DNA from: Cristatella mucedo
Lineage: Eukaryota > Bryozoa > Phylactolaemata > Cristatellidae
Direction of reading: 5' to 3'
NCBI GenBank assembly: GCA_009760855.2
Contig: WPIO01000037.1
Span: 261,501 to 325,500 of the forward strand
Length of the DNA stretch: 64,000 bases
Shown: positions 46,905 through 59,163 of the stretch, piece by piece
Layout: each line of letters opens with the position of its first letter
Position numbering within the stretch: the stretch's first letter is position 1
The notes under the pieces: model-generated
The model's input: only the letters and a program-made list of their open reading frames with translations
The model's database searches: none
Told to the model about the DNA's origin: nothing
Position numbers and translations under genes: made by a program

Positions 46905-46976
46905 TCGAGAGCTACAATGTATTTATATAGCGCTTGCCGCTCAATTGGTTATCAAAACACTTTACGATTGATACAG
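46905..46976 (-). mobile_element. L2/CR1-type tail fragment, third type
   Basis: ATTTATATAGCGCTTGCCGC followed by TCAATTGGTTATCAAAACAC and TTTACGAT has the usual form of an L2-type LINE or SINE tail, but differs from L2-A and SINE-2 here. Confidence 0.5.
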
Positions 46977-47451
46977 TCTTGACTGAGTTGGCTTGGCCAA
47001 TTCCAAAGATTGATACAGCCACTCTGTCGGGGGGGGGGGGGGAGGGGAGGTAGAATTTGAATGCCGATTCCTGCATGTTGCAGTATGCTTGACTGAAGCC
47101 CTGCAGAAGGGGGTGGCACGGTGTACTTTAGCAGCAGCAGCAGCCACCGTGGATGGCTGCAGTGCCTTGGCAGTGGCATCTGACGTCAGCTTGGACCTCG
47201 TAGGCTCGAGCGGCTTTCTAAAATTTAAGCAAGCGGACACAACTCCACTCTCTGTGCCTCTTCCATAAGAGCCGGTAGGCATGCTTCTCCATGCTTCGCC
47301 ATGCAGCAGCGTCACCCACGCAAGCGGCGCTCCAATCCAATCGGCAGGCAACGTGCCTACGTGCATTTGTTTCACAATCAATACATAAATATCTTGTCAG
47401 GTCCTTTCACAAGCTCACTAGTGCACACTGCCGTGCTCGTACATGAGAAAA

Positions 47452-47454
<3 letters not shown>
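46977..47454. other. Unassigned sequence
   Basis: G run at 47029-47042 and a CAG run near 47132. Nothing else. Confidence 0.4.

Positions 47455-47512
<58 letters not shown>
47455..47512. repeat. (CA)n microsatellite
   Basis: About 28 CA units. Confidence 0.97.
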
Positions 47513-47516
<4 letters not shown>

Positions 47517-47600
47517 TCGTGCGCGTGAGCGAGCGAGCTCATGCATGCAGGCGCACCTGCACACGAGCATGTGTGAATGATGCCTACTTCAGCAGACGTC

Positions 47601-47618
47601 CTTGAGCACGTGCTCAAG
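47601..47618. repeat. 18-bp perfect palindrome
   Basis: CTTGAGCACGTGCTCAAG, with a central CACGTG, the E-box core recognised by bHLH factors. Function is not implied. Confidence 0.88.
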
Positions 47619-47727
47619 GAGCACATGCTGTACATGGTTGATTCGCGAAAGTCAAGACGACAAAAGAACCTTCTGGAGCCGAGAGAGAAATGTAGAGTTC
47701 TGTACTCGGGGCATCTTAGCATAAATG

Positions 47728-47764
47728 TCTTATTATTATTATTTTTATTATTATTATTATTATG
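47728..47764. repeat. (ATT)n microsatellite
   Basis: ATT units with one TTTTT. It may be the remnant of a LINE tail. Confidence 0.85.
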
Positions 47765-48039
47765 CTATTGTCATTATTAAAAAGCTGCCTTTGTACAGGT
47801 GTGTGGCATCTGCTACTGGCGATGAGTGACTGGTCACAGCATGACAACAACTGCCACCAGGTGGTCGCTGGTTCGTGCTCCTGTGATTTCCGTGTTCTTA
47901 CTTGCAATACTCTCTAACCTTATCGTGTCTTCTGCCAGCCAGCTCCTGCTAGGTGCTTCTTGTGGCCGACATTGACTAACTATCTCTTTGGCCGGAAGTC
48001 GGAGCTGAAATGCACAGCCAAACCTGGTCAGAGTAAACA

Positions 48040-48830
48040 ATAACAATAATACACTTGATAAAGAGCTTTCGGAGAACTCAATCTCTTTCTAGGCGCTTAA
48101 CAGTTGCTGCAAAGGAAACACGATCGAATGGTGATGGTATCATGCTTGACAAACAACATGAATAACATGGTTAGGGGTGACAAGCACAGGGTCAGCATGC
48201 ACAGCGTGGTTAGTGGCAGCATGCACAGTGTCAGCACGCATAAGCACATGAAGGACGAATCATCGGAATCCACTAAATGCTGTCATAAATAGGTGCATTT
48301 TTAAGTTCTTTTTAAATGTGGTCAAGTCAGGGAATGTCGTGACATGAGTCGGGAGAGAGTTCCAGGCTTTGGGAGCATACAAACTAAATGCACGGTCTCC
48401 AAAGGATTTGAGGTTTATACGAGGTATTGGTAAACTGTTGGATTCACAAAAGCAGGTGGTACGATGCTTGGCCTGGCGAGGGAGTAGATCTGATAGGTAG
48501 GCTGGAGCCAAAGAATGGAGGGACCTAAAAGTGAGTGACAGAACCTTGAAGTCAACGCGTTGCTTGATTGGAAGCCAGTGTAGGTCGGCGAGAAGTGGTG
48601 TGATGTGGCAACTGCGACACTCACTACAGACAAGCCGGCTGCAGTGTTTTGCACCAGCTGTAAGCGCCTGATTGCACATGCCGGCAGACCAGCAAGTGAG
48701 TTACAGAAGTCAAGGCGGGATGTCAAAAATGCATGGACCAACTTAGATGCGGTATCCATATCTAAGCAAGCCCAAATTTTAGAGATGTCATGTAGTTGAA
48801 AATAGGCAGACTTGTGATGACAGAGTGATG
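48040..48830 (-). mobile_element. L2-A LINE 3' end
   Basis: Reverse tail AATAATACACTTGATAAAG, GAACTCAATCTCTTTCTAGG and CAGGGTCAGCATGCACAG. Minus-strand coding 48260-48679 reads CRSCHITPLLADLHWLPIKQ, APAYLSDLLPRQAKHRT, KSFGDRAFSLYAPKAWNSLP and LKMHLFMTAFSGF with few breaks, and upstream SAYFQLHDISKIWACLD in another frame. Confidence 0.9.
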
Positions 48831-51613
48831 CCACTTGTTGATCTATGTCGCGAAGAGCAGGCACCTTGTGTCGATGCTGCCGGCTCAGGGGATGAATTTG
48901 TTTTTAGTTTAATCCGACCGAGCACTCGAGACCGACTCGTTGCTTAGTGCCAATGGACAGTGCTACCAAATCTGGGCAAGCAGGCAGCATTTCTTGGCAA
49001 TCCGAAATCAGCAGTAATCGCACCATGGCATCGCTGACCATGGCACGCAAAGCCAGGCTTAGCTCTAATTGAGATGCTGGGCCTGCGGTGCTGGTTGGGC
49101 TTTCCTTCCGTATCCGGACCCTGCCCCCCCCTCCAGGATTAACCAAGACACGTGTATGCAAGCGTAGCAACAGAACAGAAAGCAGGTGCAAATAGGGAGG
49201 CGCTTGACAGGAATATGCACACCAAGCAGGCAGGCAGCGATGGCCATGGCATGGAGACAGCACGATACAATGCAATCTACCACCTACCCCCCCCCCTGTG
49301 GGAGTTTGACTAACCGCTCTGTGCCTGGTAAAAGAGCTCACAATTTTCAGTCGAAGATCAACGTTGACTCTGACGACCGTGAATCAAAACACTCAAACCG
49401 ACCTGCAGGCAGCTCCCCCAGTCATCCAGATGTCACTGCTCTTACGGCTGGCAATCGAAGCAATGATTCCTAAAGCGGCTGGGTAATTGCCGAAGGGAGA
49501 GAGAGAGGAGAGAAAGAGGAGAGAGAGAGGAGAGGCCGAAGGCTGAAGCAGCTGAACTGTCAGCTGCTACATTAAACGGCAGAGCCTTGCAAGTGCAGCT
49601 GCCGGTTCAGTCTCAATTCTTGACAGCGTATGCTCCTACTCGTCCAATCATGCACACATCGAGATTGCCATCGTTAGGCCACGTCCGGCGGCTGTCCTCT
49701 CCATCCTTTGCAAATCGATGACATCAAAGCAAAGCACGGCAGGAACTGGTACGTCGAGCAGAAAATTGTGCGGCAGTGCCCGCAGCAGCTGCCGATAGCT
49801 GCTCCGGGCACGCCCGGGCGAGCACTGGTGACGGCGGCTGCGAATGAATAGAGCCGACAGACCGGGTAGGGCCACATAGTCACTAGGCTCGGACAAGAAG
49901 ACTCGACCGGCCTGCCTGGGCCAGGCTTCCAGGCCAGTCGACGGTGCACAGCCCCGACTGGCCTGGAAGAAAGCGTCGCGCGGCCATCCGTCCATCCAGG
50001 GCTGTGCACGCGTGGACTGGACGAGGCCACGGCGACGAAATCAATCGGGAGATCGGCGGCTGCTTCGAGCATCACTACGCAGGTGGTCGCAACTGCTGCT
50101 GCTGCAGCAGCTGCTACAGCTGCAGCAGTTCCTCTGCTCTGCTCTTCCTAGCTGGCAAGGGAAACTGCTGCAGCCGAGATGCTTGCAGCGACTGGCAGTG
50201 ACCGAGTTTTGCTCAAACGCGATCAACCGGCAAATGGTGGGCAGTTTTTGTCCTGTAACCATATAATTCGTTCGTGTCAGACTAGCCGATTGCCAAATGT
50301 TGATAAACAGGAGCTTCGACATCCTCGGGTGATCTTTTCTGGGCTTAGCCTGCCAATGCAAATGTACAACCGTGCACGCCGCCCAGGCACTCTTTTGCGT
50401 AAACGACACGAGTTGCTTCACGTGTCACGTGCCAGTCACTCCGCCACGGCACCCTGTCCGGCATCGCTCGAGCTGCACAAAGCCTGATCGGTGCTTATCC
50501 TGACTTGACAAAAGGCTTCATGGGGGGAGGGGAGGGGGAAGGATTGCAGCTGGCGACAAGCTGCTGTCGGCAGCCACGGTCAAGCCTGCCTCTAGGTAGA
50601 GACTGGTCCCCCGGGAAACTTTGGCGAGCAGTCCGCTCTCCTTGACGAGACCAGAGTGCGCAAAACCGGCGTCGGCAACCGGGTGTGCTGACTAGCGCTA
50701 GCGGCTCTCGAGAAAGCTTCAGCCGAGTTGCTCCGCTCAAGCACCCGGCAAGCTCTCACGGCTCTCTCGATCGCCACGAGCACTCCTCTCGGGCGATCGG
50801 CCTGAGGTCGGCCCTTCAAAATCGGGCTGAAGGGTCTTGTCATTCTCTGCCCCTTTCATTGTTCTGAAGACGAGGGAGCGTGGCACGAGGAAAGCCACGA
50901 GGAAAGTGTGGCCAGATCACGTGGCCTTTTCAGAGGCAGCCAATCGAACGTTGGAAGGTCCGTTCGGCCAGCTGCTACTGGCTGCTGCTGGTGGCTGCTG
51001 CTGCTGGTGCTGCTGATCCGACTTTGAATGCTTCCATCAGGCAGTGTGTGGACTCCCGATTCTTGACCGGCTCTTCTTTTTTTTTCTATCCGCGTAGCTC
51101 GAGCGGACATTGACAGACTGGCGGTGGATCTTCTAAGGCAAGCCGCCCCCTCGAACAGTGCAATGACGACAGCCTTATCGATCCGGCCAAAGAGAAAAGT
51201 GACTCGTACCAATGTCGATTCCGGCCTTGCTGCCACTGGCCACGTCATGCCCATGTCATAGTCAAGGATGCCCTGCTGTCGACAGTTTGCAGTTTCAAAG
51301 CCAGTAGCCGAGACCTTTGGCAGCTTTCCAGCATCCACTTTGGAGAGCTGTCACCTCTGCCAGCCATTCTGCCATATCTTTGCTCGGCCACTGCTGCTCG
51401 TGACAACCAGCTGGAGAATGGAGAAGACGCCACCAGCGAACGTGCTTGCGTACGCATGTGCTCGTGTACGCAAAAGATGCGCACTCAACATGCACGCGAG
51501 TCCGAGCACGTGCCTCTACGTGCACTCATCCCAGTGTGTGCGTGGGTGCGTGCACGTGATGCGCTCATGCGATTCTAACGCTCTGCCTAGCAAACGTGCG
51601 TGCACGTGCATGT

Positions 51614-51617
<4 letters not shown>
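48831..51617. other. Mostly unassigned sequence
   Basis: GGAGAGAGA runs at 49496-49533, C and G runs, a CTG/CAG cluster near 50093-50128, and the paired hairpins at 49926. The minus-strand frame 49648-49995 and others have no recognised domain. Confidence 0.35.
49926..50009. repeat. Two interlocking inverted repeats
   Basis: CTTCCAGGCCAGTCG (49926-49940) pairs exactly with 49955-49969. Its loop holds GTGCACAGCCC (49945-49955), which pairs exactly with GGGCTGTGCAC (49999-50009). The two helices can form a pseudoknot or compete. Confidence 0.88.

Positions 51618-51677
<60 letters not shown>
51618..51677. repeat. (CA)n microsatellite
   Basis: About 29 CA units. Confidence 0.97.
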
Positions 51678-51681
<4 letters not shown>

Positions 51682-51714
51682 GCACACACAGACACGCATA
51701 CTAGTGTGCAGCGC

Positions 51715-51802
51715 ATGGCAATAGCGATAGCCGTAAAGGCTCTTCTGTCGCTATACAAAAAGAGGCTGTTTAATCAGCTAGGATTTATTTATTATTATGG
51801 GC
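51715..51802 (+). mobile_element. SINE-1 3' part (5' truncated)
   Basis: GATAGCCGTAAAGGCTCTTC, TGTCGCTATACAAAAAGAGG and CTGTTTAATCAGCTAGGATT are identical to the 25649 copy over this span, with a TTTATTATTA end. It is a recent, head-less copy. Confidence 0.87.
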
Positions 51803-53039
51803 GCCGCCTGACCGCGAGCAAGCAGTGGACACCGCAGGTGCAGGCAGTAGAGAGGTGTAGGAGTAGAGGATCGAGGATAGCGGCTGAACGACTCCTATAA
51901 ACAGATTGAGCACAAATCGCTGGACGTTGGCCCGATAAGTGACTGGTACTCAGGTCATCTGAGCCTTGACAACAGGAAAGGGTGTCAGCTGCTGTATAAT
52001 ACCTCTTAAGCCCGGATTGCTTAGCTGCGCTTCGGGCAGCTAAGCTGCCCGATGCCTTCAAGCTGTGACACTCAGCCAGGGTGGACAGGACAGGCGCACG
52101 GCAGCATTGCCGCACGGTACACGTGCTGCTCCTGGCAAGCTGACAGGCTGCCTACGTCGCTCAGCAAGCAACCAGCTCTGTCACCAGGCTTCAGCACTCT
52201 GAACCCGGCAGGTGCACGACCTTGACCTCGTCAGGGCAGCACGCGTCCGTGCGTGCCGCCTTGACCTCGTCAGGGCGGCACGCGTCCGTGCGTGCCGGTG
52301 GTCCAAATTAGTTAAGGTATACCGAAGGTGCAGCAGCAGAAGAAATATCAGCGGGTGGCAGCAGGCGATGGCAGCAGCTGCAGATGCAGCTTTGTCCCCT
52401 GTCGGCAGCAGTTGGCTACTACGTAATAAGCAGGACATGTACGACGACGAAGAGCACACTGACTCGCTGTGACACGCACCTTGACAAGCGCCACCGAGCA
52501 GTGACCAGCGACGACCCGTGGCCCGATTGCTACGAAACGTGCACGGTGCAAGTGCTCGGAAGCGATGACCGTTTTAGGGCAGCTATGGAAGAAACGGAAT
52601 CGGCTTTGTTTCGAGGCCAAAAGTCAAAAGAACGACGACGTAATGGGAAGCTTTGAGAAGCAGCAGTGGCGGCGGCGGCAGCCTGATTATTCCTGATGAT
52701 TCCGGTGCCTCCCTTTCCGCTACACTATTACTGCTTTCAAGCCCTCACTTTTGCCTGTTGCCTTCCGAATTCAGCTGCCGGCTCAGCCCCAGTTTTCGGA
52801 TTTTGCTTGAGACTAAGGTTCTTGGCTACTGACTGTACACCACTTGGGCTGCTAATGCACTGCTCAAGACTCTCAGGCACTTAGCAGCCACTAAGATATC
52901 GCTATGGCTTTTCAGAGTAACAGACGAAGGATGCAAGCCACAGACAGACCCAAATACACGCACCCAAACACACACGTGTGCGCAAGTGCAAGCTCAAGCG
53001 TGAGCACACAGACACGTGCGTGAATATGCAAAACAGTCA
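51803..53039. other. Unassigned sequence
   Basis: The tandem duplication at 52221 and a 9-bp hairpin at 52036-52054 (CGGGCAGCT with AGCTGCCCG). Nothing else recognised. Confidence 0.4.
52221..52297. repeat. 39-bp tandem duplication
   Basis: CTTGACCTCGTCAGGGC(A/G) followed by GCACGCGTCCGTGCGTGCCG occurs twice with a 39-base period and one difference. Confidence 0.92.
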
Positions 53040-53143
53040 AACTTATATATTTATATATATATACATATATATATATATGTGTATATATATACATATATAT
53101 ATATGTGTGTATATATGTATATATAAGTATACATATAAAGTAG
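53040..53143. repeat. (TA)n microsatellite
   Basis: TA runs with GTGTA interruptions. Confidence 0.95.
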
Positions 53144-53189
53144 TGCAAAGAGAGCAGAGGATCGAGCAGCTTTATTTATGTAGCAACAG

Positions 53190-53398
53190 CAGCAGCAGAG
53201 CCAAAACATCTTTAATAATAAATAATAGTGAAATTAGCTGATTCATCAGCCTCATTTGTATGGAGCCAGATGAACCTTGACGGCTGTCGCCACCGCTTGT
53301 TGTGGGCAATAAAGTATCGCTCACGCCAGCACTCGAGCTCACGACCTGAATCGTGAAGAGCGAGCGCCTTACCGCTGGGCTAAGGCCCAGCACTTGCG
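53190..53398 (-). mobile_element. SINE-1 copy (diverged)
   Basis: AATAATAAATAATAG tail, TTAGCTGATTCATCAGCCTC, ATTTGTATGGAGCCAGATG, CACCGCTTGTTGTGGGCAAT, B-box complement ACTCGAGCTCACGACC, and head GCGCCTTACCGCTGGGCTAA. Confidence 0.8.
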
Positions 53399-53403
53399 GA
53401 TGG

Positions 53404-53512
53404 TCAATAATAAAGGACTGCCACAACGGGAGGTACTCGAACGCTCGACCTGGGTCGTGAAGTGTGAGCCTCTAGCCCCTGACAACGCATACAGCAGCTA
53501 AGGTGCAACGAC
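53404..53512 (-). mobile_element. Short tRNA-like SINE
   Basis: Reverse complement has a B box GGTCGAGCGTTCGAGTACC and GGCTCACACTTCACGACCC, with an AATAATAAAGG 3' end. It abuts the SINE-1 copy at 53398 and has the same orientation. Confidence 0.55.
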
Positions 53513-54244
53513 TTGCGAAGGCTTGTCTTAGTCTCATCGTCACGACCTACGATACAGTGCTTGCCGAGAACGACAGGTAAATCAGTTCTGGTAAAAATGG
53601 AATCGGTGCAAGTGGATCGAAGTGCTTCCTGCTGCTTCTTGCTCGTCGTTGGCCTGAACTTCTGATTGGCCTGCAGATTCTCTGCATGCAGCAGCATCAT
53701 ATGCAGGCCCGATGCGATGCTTTACATGCATAGCTACCGATTGATACACTTTCCTTACTCTAGTCCTCTACACCATGCCAGAGGCTGCTAGTGGGCTGTA
53801 GACGTGTCTGCCCGGCCAGTTTCTGTCGGCGGAAGCAGCCGCTTTACATCGCCGCTGCCTCATCCTCATCTTCTGCTTCCAGAACACGTGCGACACGTTC
53901 AACTGCCGACGATGAGGAGTAGAACGAAAAAATCGGTTGACTTGATCCCCAAGCCTTCGATATAGGGAAAAAGAAGACACGATTAGCATCTGTAAGTTTC
54001 AAGCACAATTAAACCACCGGCCTTGATTGTGGCATTCAGAGCTGGCTGCACCTCAGTCGTGCACGGGCAGACGACCCGCCGTTCTAGGGCTAGCTGGGAT
54101 CTCTAATGCTAGCTGTTTGGACCAGAGTAAACTGATAGGCTATGTCCTGTGGTAGTTTAGGGAACAGCCTCAGGGCAGGAAAATGACCTAGGTTCAGCAT
54201 TGCTACTACCTGCCAAACAAACCAGAACAGTGGACACTTCTCTC

Positions 54245-54245
<1 letters not shown>
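53513..54245. other. Unassigned sequence
   Basis: Nothing recognised. Confidence 0.4.
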
Positions 54246-54282
<37 letters not shown>

Positions 54283-54292
54283 CGAGAGAGGA
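54246..54292. repeat. (GA)n microsatellite
   Basis: Short GA run with AAAG and GCGAG breaks. Confidence 0.95.
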
Positions 54293-54599
54293 AAGGCTTC
54301 CAGAAGCTGCTACAAACAGTATCCGGTGCATTAAACCAAGCACTGACTTAGCTAGGCTCGTTCGTGGCCTTAACCATTGGCTGCTGGTCGGTCTCCTTAC
54401 TCACGGACCGGCTACGACGGTTGAGCATCGTCACCCTCAGCGCCATGAGGCAGACAAAGGAGACACAACACGCTGCAGGATGGGGACTTAGGAAAACGAA
54501 GCTCGTGCAGCAATTCAGCTACCATCGGCACTACCAACGAGCCCTCCAAGATGGGGCGTGGCATCCGTGCTGGAGCCTCGGCCAATCGCAGTCTCGGCA

Positions 54600-56930
54600 T
54601 CGTTGGGCATGCGTGGACGATGGACGGACGGCCCGACTAGGGGGCGGGGCAGCGAGCTCGCCGAAGGCTGTGACGACGTCGATGGGCGGAGCGAAGACGA
54701 GTATTTCCCTGCGGGCTGCCCCGACCAGCATCACTCGGTCGGGTGAAGCGTCAGTGCCGCCGCCGCCGCAGTGGTCGGTAGTCGCGTCGCGAGGCCGCCT
54801 CCCGTTGCAGTTACCGGGCGATTGATTAGCCAGCGTATCCGCGCCGCTCGTCTTGACGGTACGTTCGGTCGGAACCCCCCCCCCCCGTTCACCCGGAGTT
54901 CAAAGCTTCGCGGCAGCCGCCAGCCGGCAGAGCGTTTCCACACTCGCAGCCCCGCTCGGCATCGGCCCGGAGCGGCTCGCCGGGCGACGACGGCGCGAAT
55001 GCACGCGCCGCCGGCGACGACGGCGGGGCGAATGCACGATCGTTGCTTCTCAAACCAGGCCGCGGCGCCGAGGCCTTGTCGCGGCGCCGCTCAATGGCGT
55101 CGGGGACGGGAACCGGGCGGGCGAGCCTGGCTGCCAGCTCCTAGCCGTGGGCGAATGTCAATTAGCGCCTCCGGCGTCGGCGGACGCCGGACGCTGCGCG
55201 CCTGCCGCCCGGTCGCCCGGGCCGCGAGCATCTCTTGCCGACAGCTCGCGCTCTGCTCGCGATCCGCTCGAATCGCCTCGCTGGACGCCTCGCTCGAATC
55301 GCCTCGCTGGACGCCTCGCCGCGGGCGATGCTCGGTCGATTCGAGCGGCGGCGGCGGCGTCCGTCGGCGTCGTGAGTGGCTGCGCGGGGGACCCTTGGGG
55401 GCTTTCACCTTCGCGCGTTACTTCGTTGGCGGGCGATTGTGCGCGCGTCGTCCGACCGAGTGCGTCCGACTTATCCGGATTCACGTCTGAACGGTCCGAC
55501 ATCGGCGGCGTGCGCACATTGCGCACGCCGCCGGCGCTACGGTCTGGCGCGCTAACCGAACGCAATCGCGCGTCTGCTGCTAGCCTGATCGGGCTTACTC
55601 CAGATCCCTTGCTCCCCTACCCCGGGCACGCGCGACCGCACGCACGCCGGCACCTCTACGCGACTGCCAAGTTCGCGGTCTCGCGAACGCTAAGCAGGGG
55701 GGAAGCGTCGCCCAGTGCTGGGAGTCGTCGCTGCGGGCGGCTTTCTTGTTAGGGCGCTCGCACGGAGAGATTGCCTTGTTGGTTTTGCATACAAGACTTG
55801 TTTTCGTTGTGCATTGTCTCTCGCAGCAGCCGCACGTTGCGCGACGGGCGTTGGCGCGCCGTAGCGTACAAGGCCGTCCGGTCGGCCTGCCGCGGCGTCT
55901 CGCCAGCCGATGCGCTCCGCTCGCTCCGCCTGCGGCGGCGGCAGCGGCGGAGCGAGCGAGCGGCCGGCCCTCGACTGATCCGTCCGTCCGATCCGCTCGG
56001 CCGCAGCGACGCGCCCGCGACGAGACGCGACGGCGCCCGCCTCGCGACGACGGCCGCCACCGCCGCACGGCCTCGCTCCGCACTCGTTGCAGACTTCCGT
56101 GCGAATGGCCGCCGCCGACCGGGCACACTGCACTCGCCGCTCTGGCTGTCCGAAGTTCCTGGCGCACGAGACGTACCGGTGAGGAAAGGCGACGGAGCGA
56201 ACGTGCGCGCGCCGCCGCCGGTTGTCGCTGCGGGAGGAGCGACAACCGCGAAGCAGCTCGCCGCCGCTGGCCGCAAGAAGCGCCATTCGAGCTCGGGTTC
56301 CGGTTAGCAGAAAGCGGAAACTGCGGTCTGCTTCCTGCGCCGCGAGAAGAAAGCGGTCGCTCGTGCAATCGATTGCCGCTGCGGCGGCGTGAGAGCGCTC
56401 GCCGCCGCCGGGGAAATTCCGCTCCGGCGCTGTAATCTGTGCGCTCCGTTGTCCTCGCGCTGCTCGCGCCTAACGAGGAGCGGATAATCCGACTCGGAGC
56501 TACCGAATCGGTCCTCTCCCTCCTCCCCCACCCACCCACCATCCGAACAACGAACGCGATTGTGCTCTGCGGGAGTTAAACCCAGTTCTGCGAGCGAGAG
56601 CTGGCAGAGGGCTAGTAGGTTAATAATAGCAGCGCCGGGGCCGCGGCCCGGCACTGTTTCCCGAGGGAGATTTGGAGCGCGCCTTGGGCACACCTGTTCT
56701 CCAGCCGCCGACCCGCGGCCGCGCCCCCTCCCCCCCCCCCCCCCCGCGGCCGAAAGTGCTCGTAGCTTAAAAGTAAAAGGGAAAGGGCGAGCCGAGCCGG
56801 ACGTCGTCGTCGGCCACTCCCCCTCCGTCCCACCCGAGACGAGCGAATGCCGAGGAGGCCACCGGTGCTGGCTCGGATTTGCTCCTCGGTGCTGCCCGGT
56901 AGTGGCTGCTGCAGCCAGTAGTAACTAATT
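54600..56930. promoter_or_regulatory. Large CpG-rich island, possible Prickle promoter region
   Basis: About 2.3 kb of very CpG-dense DNA, ending about 2.1 kb before the first recognised Prickle exon. Frames of 200-315 codons are open on both strands and in several phases (for example 54853-55752 + and 55595-56542 -), a mark of GC-rich composition and not of coding. It contains a 26-bp tandem duplication (CTCGAATCGCCTCGCTGGAC followed by GCCTCG, near 55267-55318), a hairpin at 55503, and C runs at 54877 and 56729. The role as promoter or first exon is inferred from position and composition only. Confidence 0.45.
55503..55533. repeat. Perfect 14-bp hairpin
   Basis: CGGCGGCGTGCGCA (55503-55516) pairs exactly with 55520-55533; loop CAT. 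Confidence 0.9.
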
Positions 56931-56932
56931 AA

Positions 56933-57128
56933 ATCGGTGAGCCGCGATGGCACACTAGGTAAGGCAGTTGCTTTTCACAGCCTCGGTCCCGATGTCGTGG
57001 GTTCTAATCCTGCGGTGGGCGATCCTTTATCGCCACTGCAAGGGGGGGGGGGGTGATAGCCCTAAAGGCTCTTCTGTCGCTATACAAAAGAGGCTGTTAA
57101 ATCAGCTAGTATTTAATTTAATTTTAAT
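56933..57128 (+). mobile_element. SINE-1 copy
   Basis: CGGTGAGCCGCGATGGCACA followed by CTAGGTAAGGCAG, the B-box-like GTGGGTTCTAATCC, GTGGGCGATCCTTTATCGCC, a G run replacing GCGGT, then GTCGCTATACAAAAGAGGCT and GTTAAATCAGCTAG. Very close to the 25649 copy. Confidence 0.9.
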
Positions 57129-57380
57129 TTAGATCTCAGGTGGCGACTGTCGGCAGGGGGAGGCTGAGACCGAGTTGGGGGGGGGGCATGGGCCGAGGAT
57201 CGATGCTGTGCCAGACTTCCGATACCGACGTCATAGAGCATACGTAACGTGTAGCAGCTCTAGGTCCGGTGGATTTCCACCGATGATTGAGAAAAGTGGA
57301 TGATTGACATGGGCAGTTGACATACGGCAGGAAGGGAGGTACCGAAAAGACCTCATGCCCCATAGGGCACCAGGACCGAT

Positions 57381-58419
<1,039 letters not shown>

Positions 58420-58463
<44 letters not shown>

Positions 58464-58532
58464 TCTCTCTCTCACTCTCTCTCTCTCTCTCTCCCTCCCT
58501 CCCTCTCTCCCTCTCTCTCTCTCTCTCCCTCG

Positions 58533-58627
<95 letters not shown>
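58420..58627. repeat. (CT)n microsatellite
   Basis: Polypyrimidine tract with CACT, CCCT and CGCT breaks, then about 85 bases of pure CT. It faces the GA tract at 57385 in opposite orientation. Confidence 0.98.
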
Positions 58628-58631
<4 letters not shown>

Positions 58632-59046
58632 GCCATGACCGACTATATAAAGCCGGCTGCACAGAACAAGGCTTGGCTAGACCAATGGGGAGAACAATTG
58701 TTATTCTGTGGTCGATAGGTGGGAGCAGTTTCGTTTCCGTTTCCGGTCATTCAGCGATCGGTCTTCTGAACCTGCTGGTGCTGCTTGAAGTTGCCTTTCC
58801 TGAAAACTTTGGGTGAACGGTCGCTTTCCAGGGCAGTGCACACGAAGCATGGAGATATATATATACATGGATATTTATAGTGTGTGTGTATATCTATTAT
58901 AGGATATATATATATATATTATATGTATCTATTATAGGAGCATGTGCAAGGGGTGCCACTGCCCACTGGATTCTCATCGGATTCAATCGAAAGCACCGGC
59001 CGCCTGCGGCAGTGTTGCAGAAGCAGCTGGCAGCTGGTCCGGCCGA
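58628..59046. other. Sequence before the first recognised Prickle exon
   Basis: Includes TA runs (58855-58925). An upstream coding exon or the splice acceptor for the PET exon may lie here, but cannot be fixed by eye. Confidence 0.4.
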
Positions 59047-59163
59047 ATGCAAGCTCCGACCGACTTCTACGACTGTGGCGATGGGCATTCGACGAAGAAG
59101 ATGGCCCCCGGCTACACTGTAGACGACTTCGCCTGGACACCTGCCGGCATCGAGCCCGAAACG
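59047..59163 (+). CDS. Prickle: PET domain, first part (exon)
   Basis: The frame encodes MAPGYTVDDFAWTPAGIEPE plus T at 59101-59163. It matches the start of the Prickle PET domain (family pattern GC(A/T)LEEYAWVPPGLRPEQV). Prickle proteins act at the plasma membrane in planar cell polarity, where they bind Van Gogh and oppose Dishevelled/Frizzled; this is family knowledge. The exon ends at a clear donor, ACG|GTGAGG, with the intron between codons. The next exon starts with GTG (Val) and restores the conserved run PETVLRYF. The 5' end is uncertain. I start at the Met at 59047 because the frame is open from 58942 and no convincing acceptor stands out. The exon could instead begin after one of several CAG words at 59010-59040, or translation could start at the Met at 59101. 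The frame stays open a few codons past the donor, so the donor, not a stop, sets the end. Confidence 0.85.

Noticed and set aside
54853-56542. Frames of 299 and 315 codons in the CpG island
   Set aside because: Open on both strands and in several phases, Arg/Ala/Ser-rich, no domain; explained by GC content.
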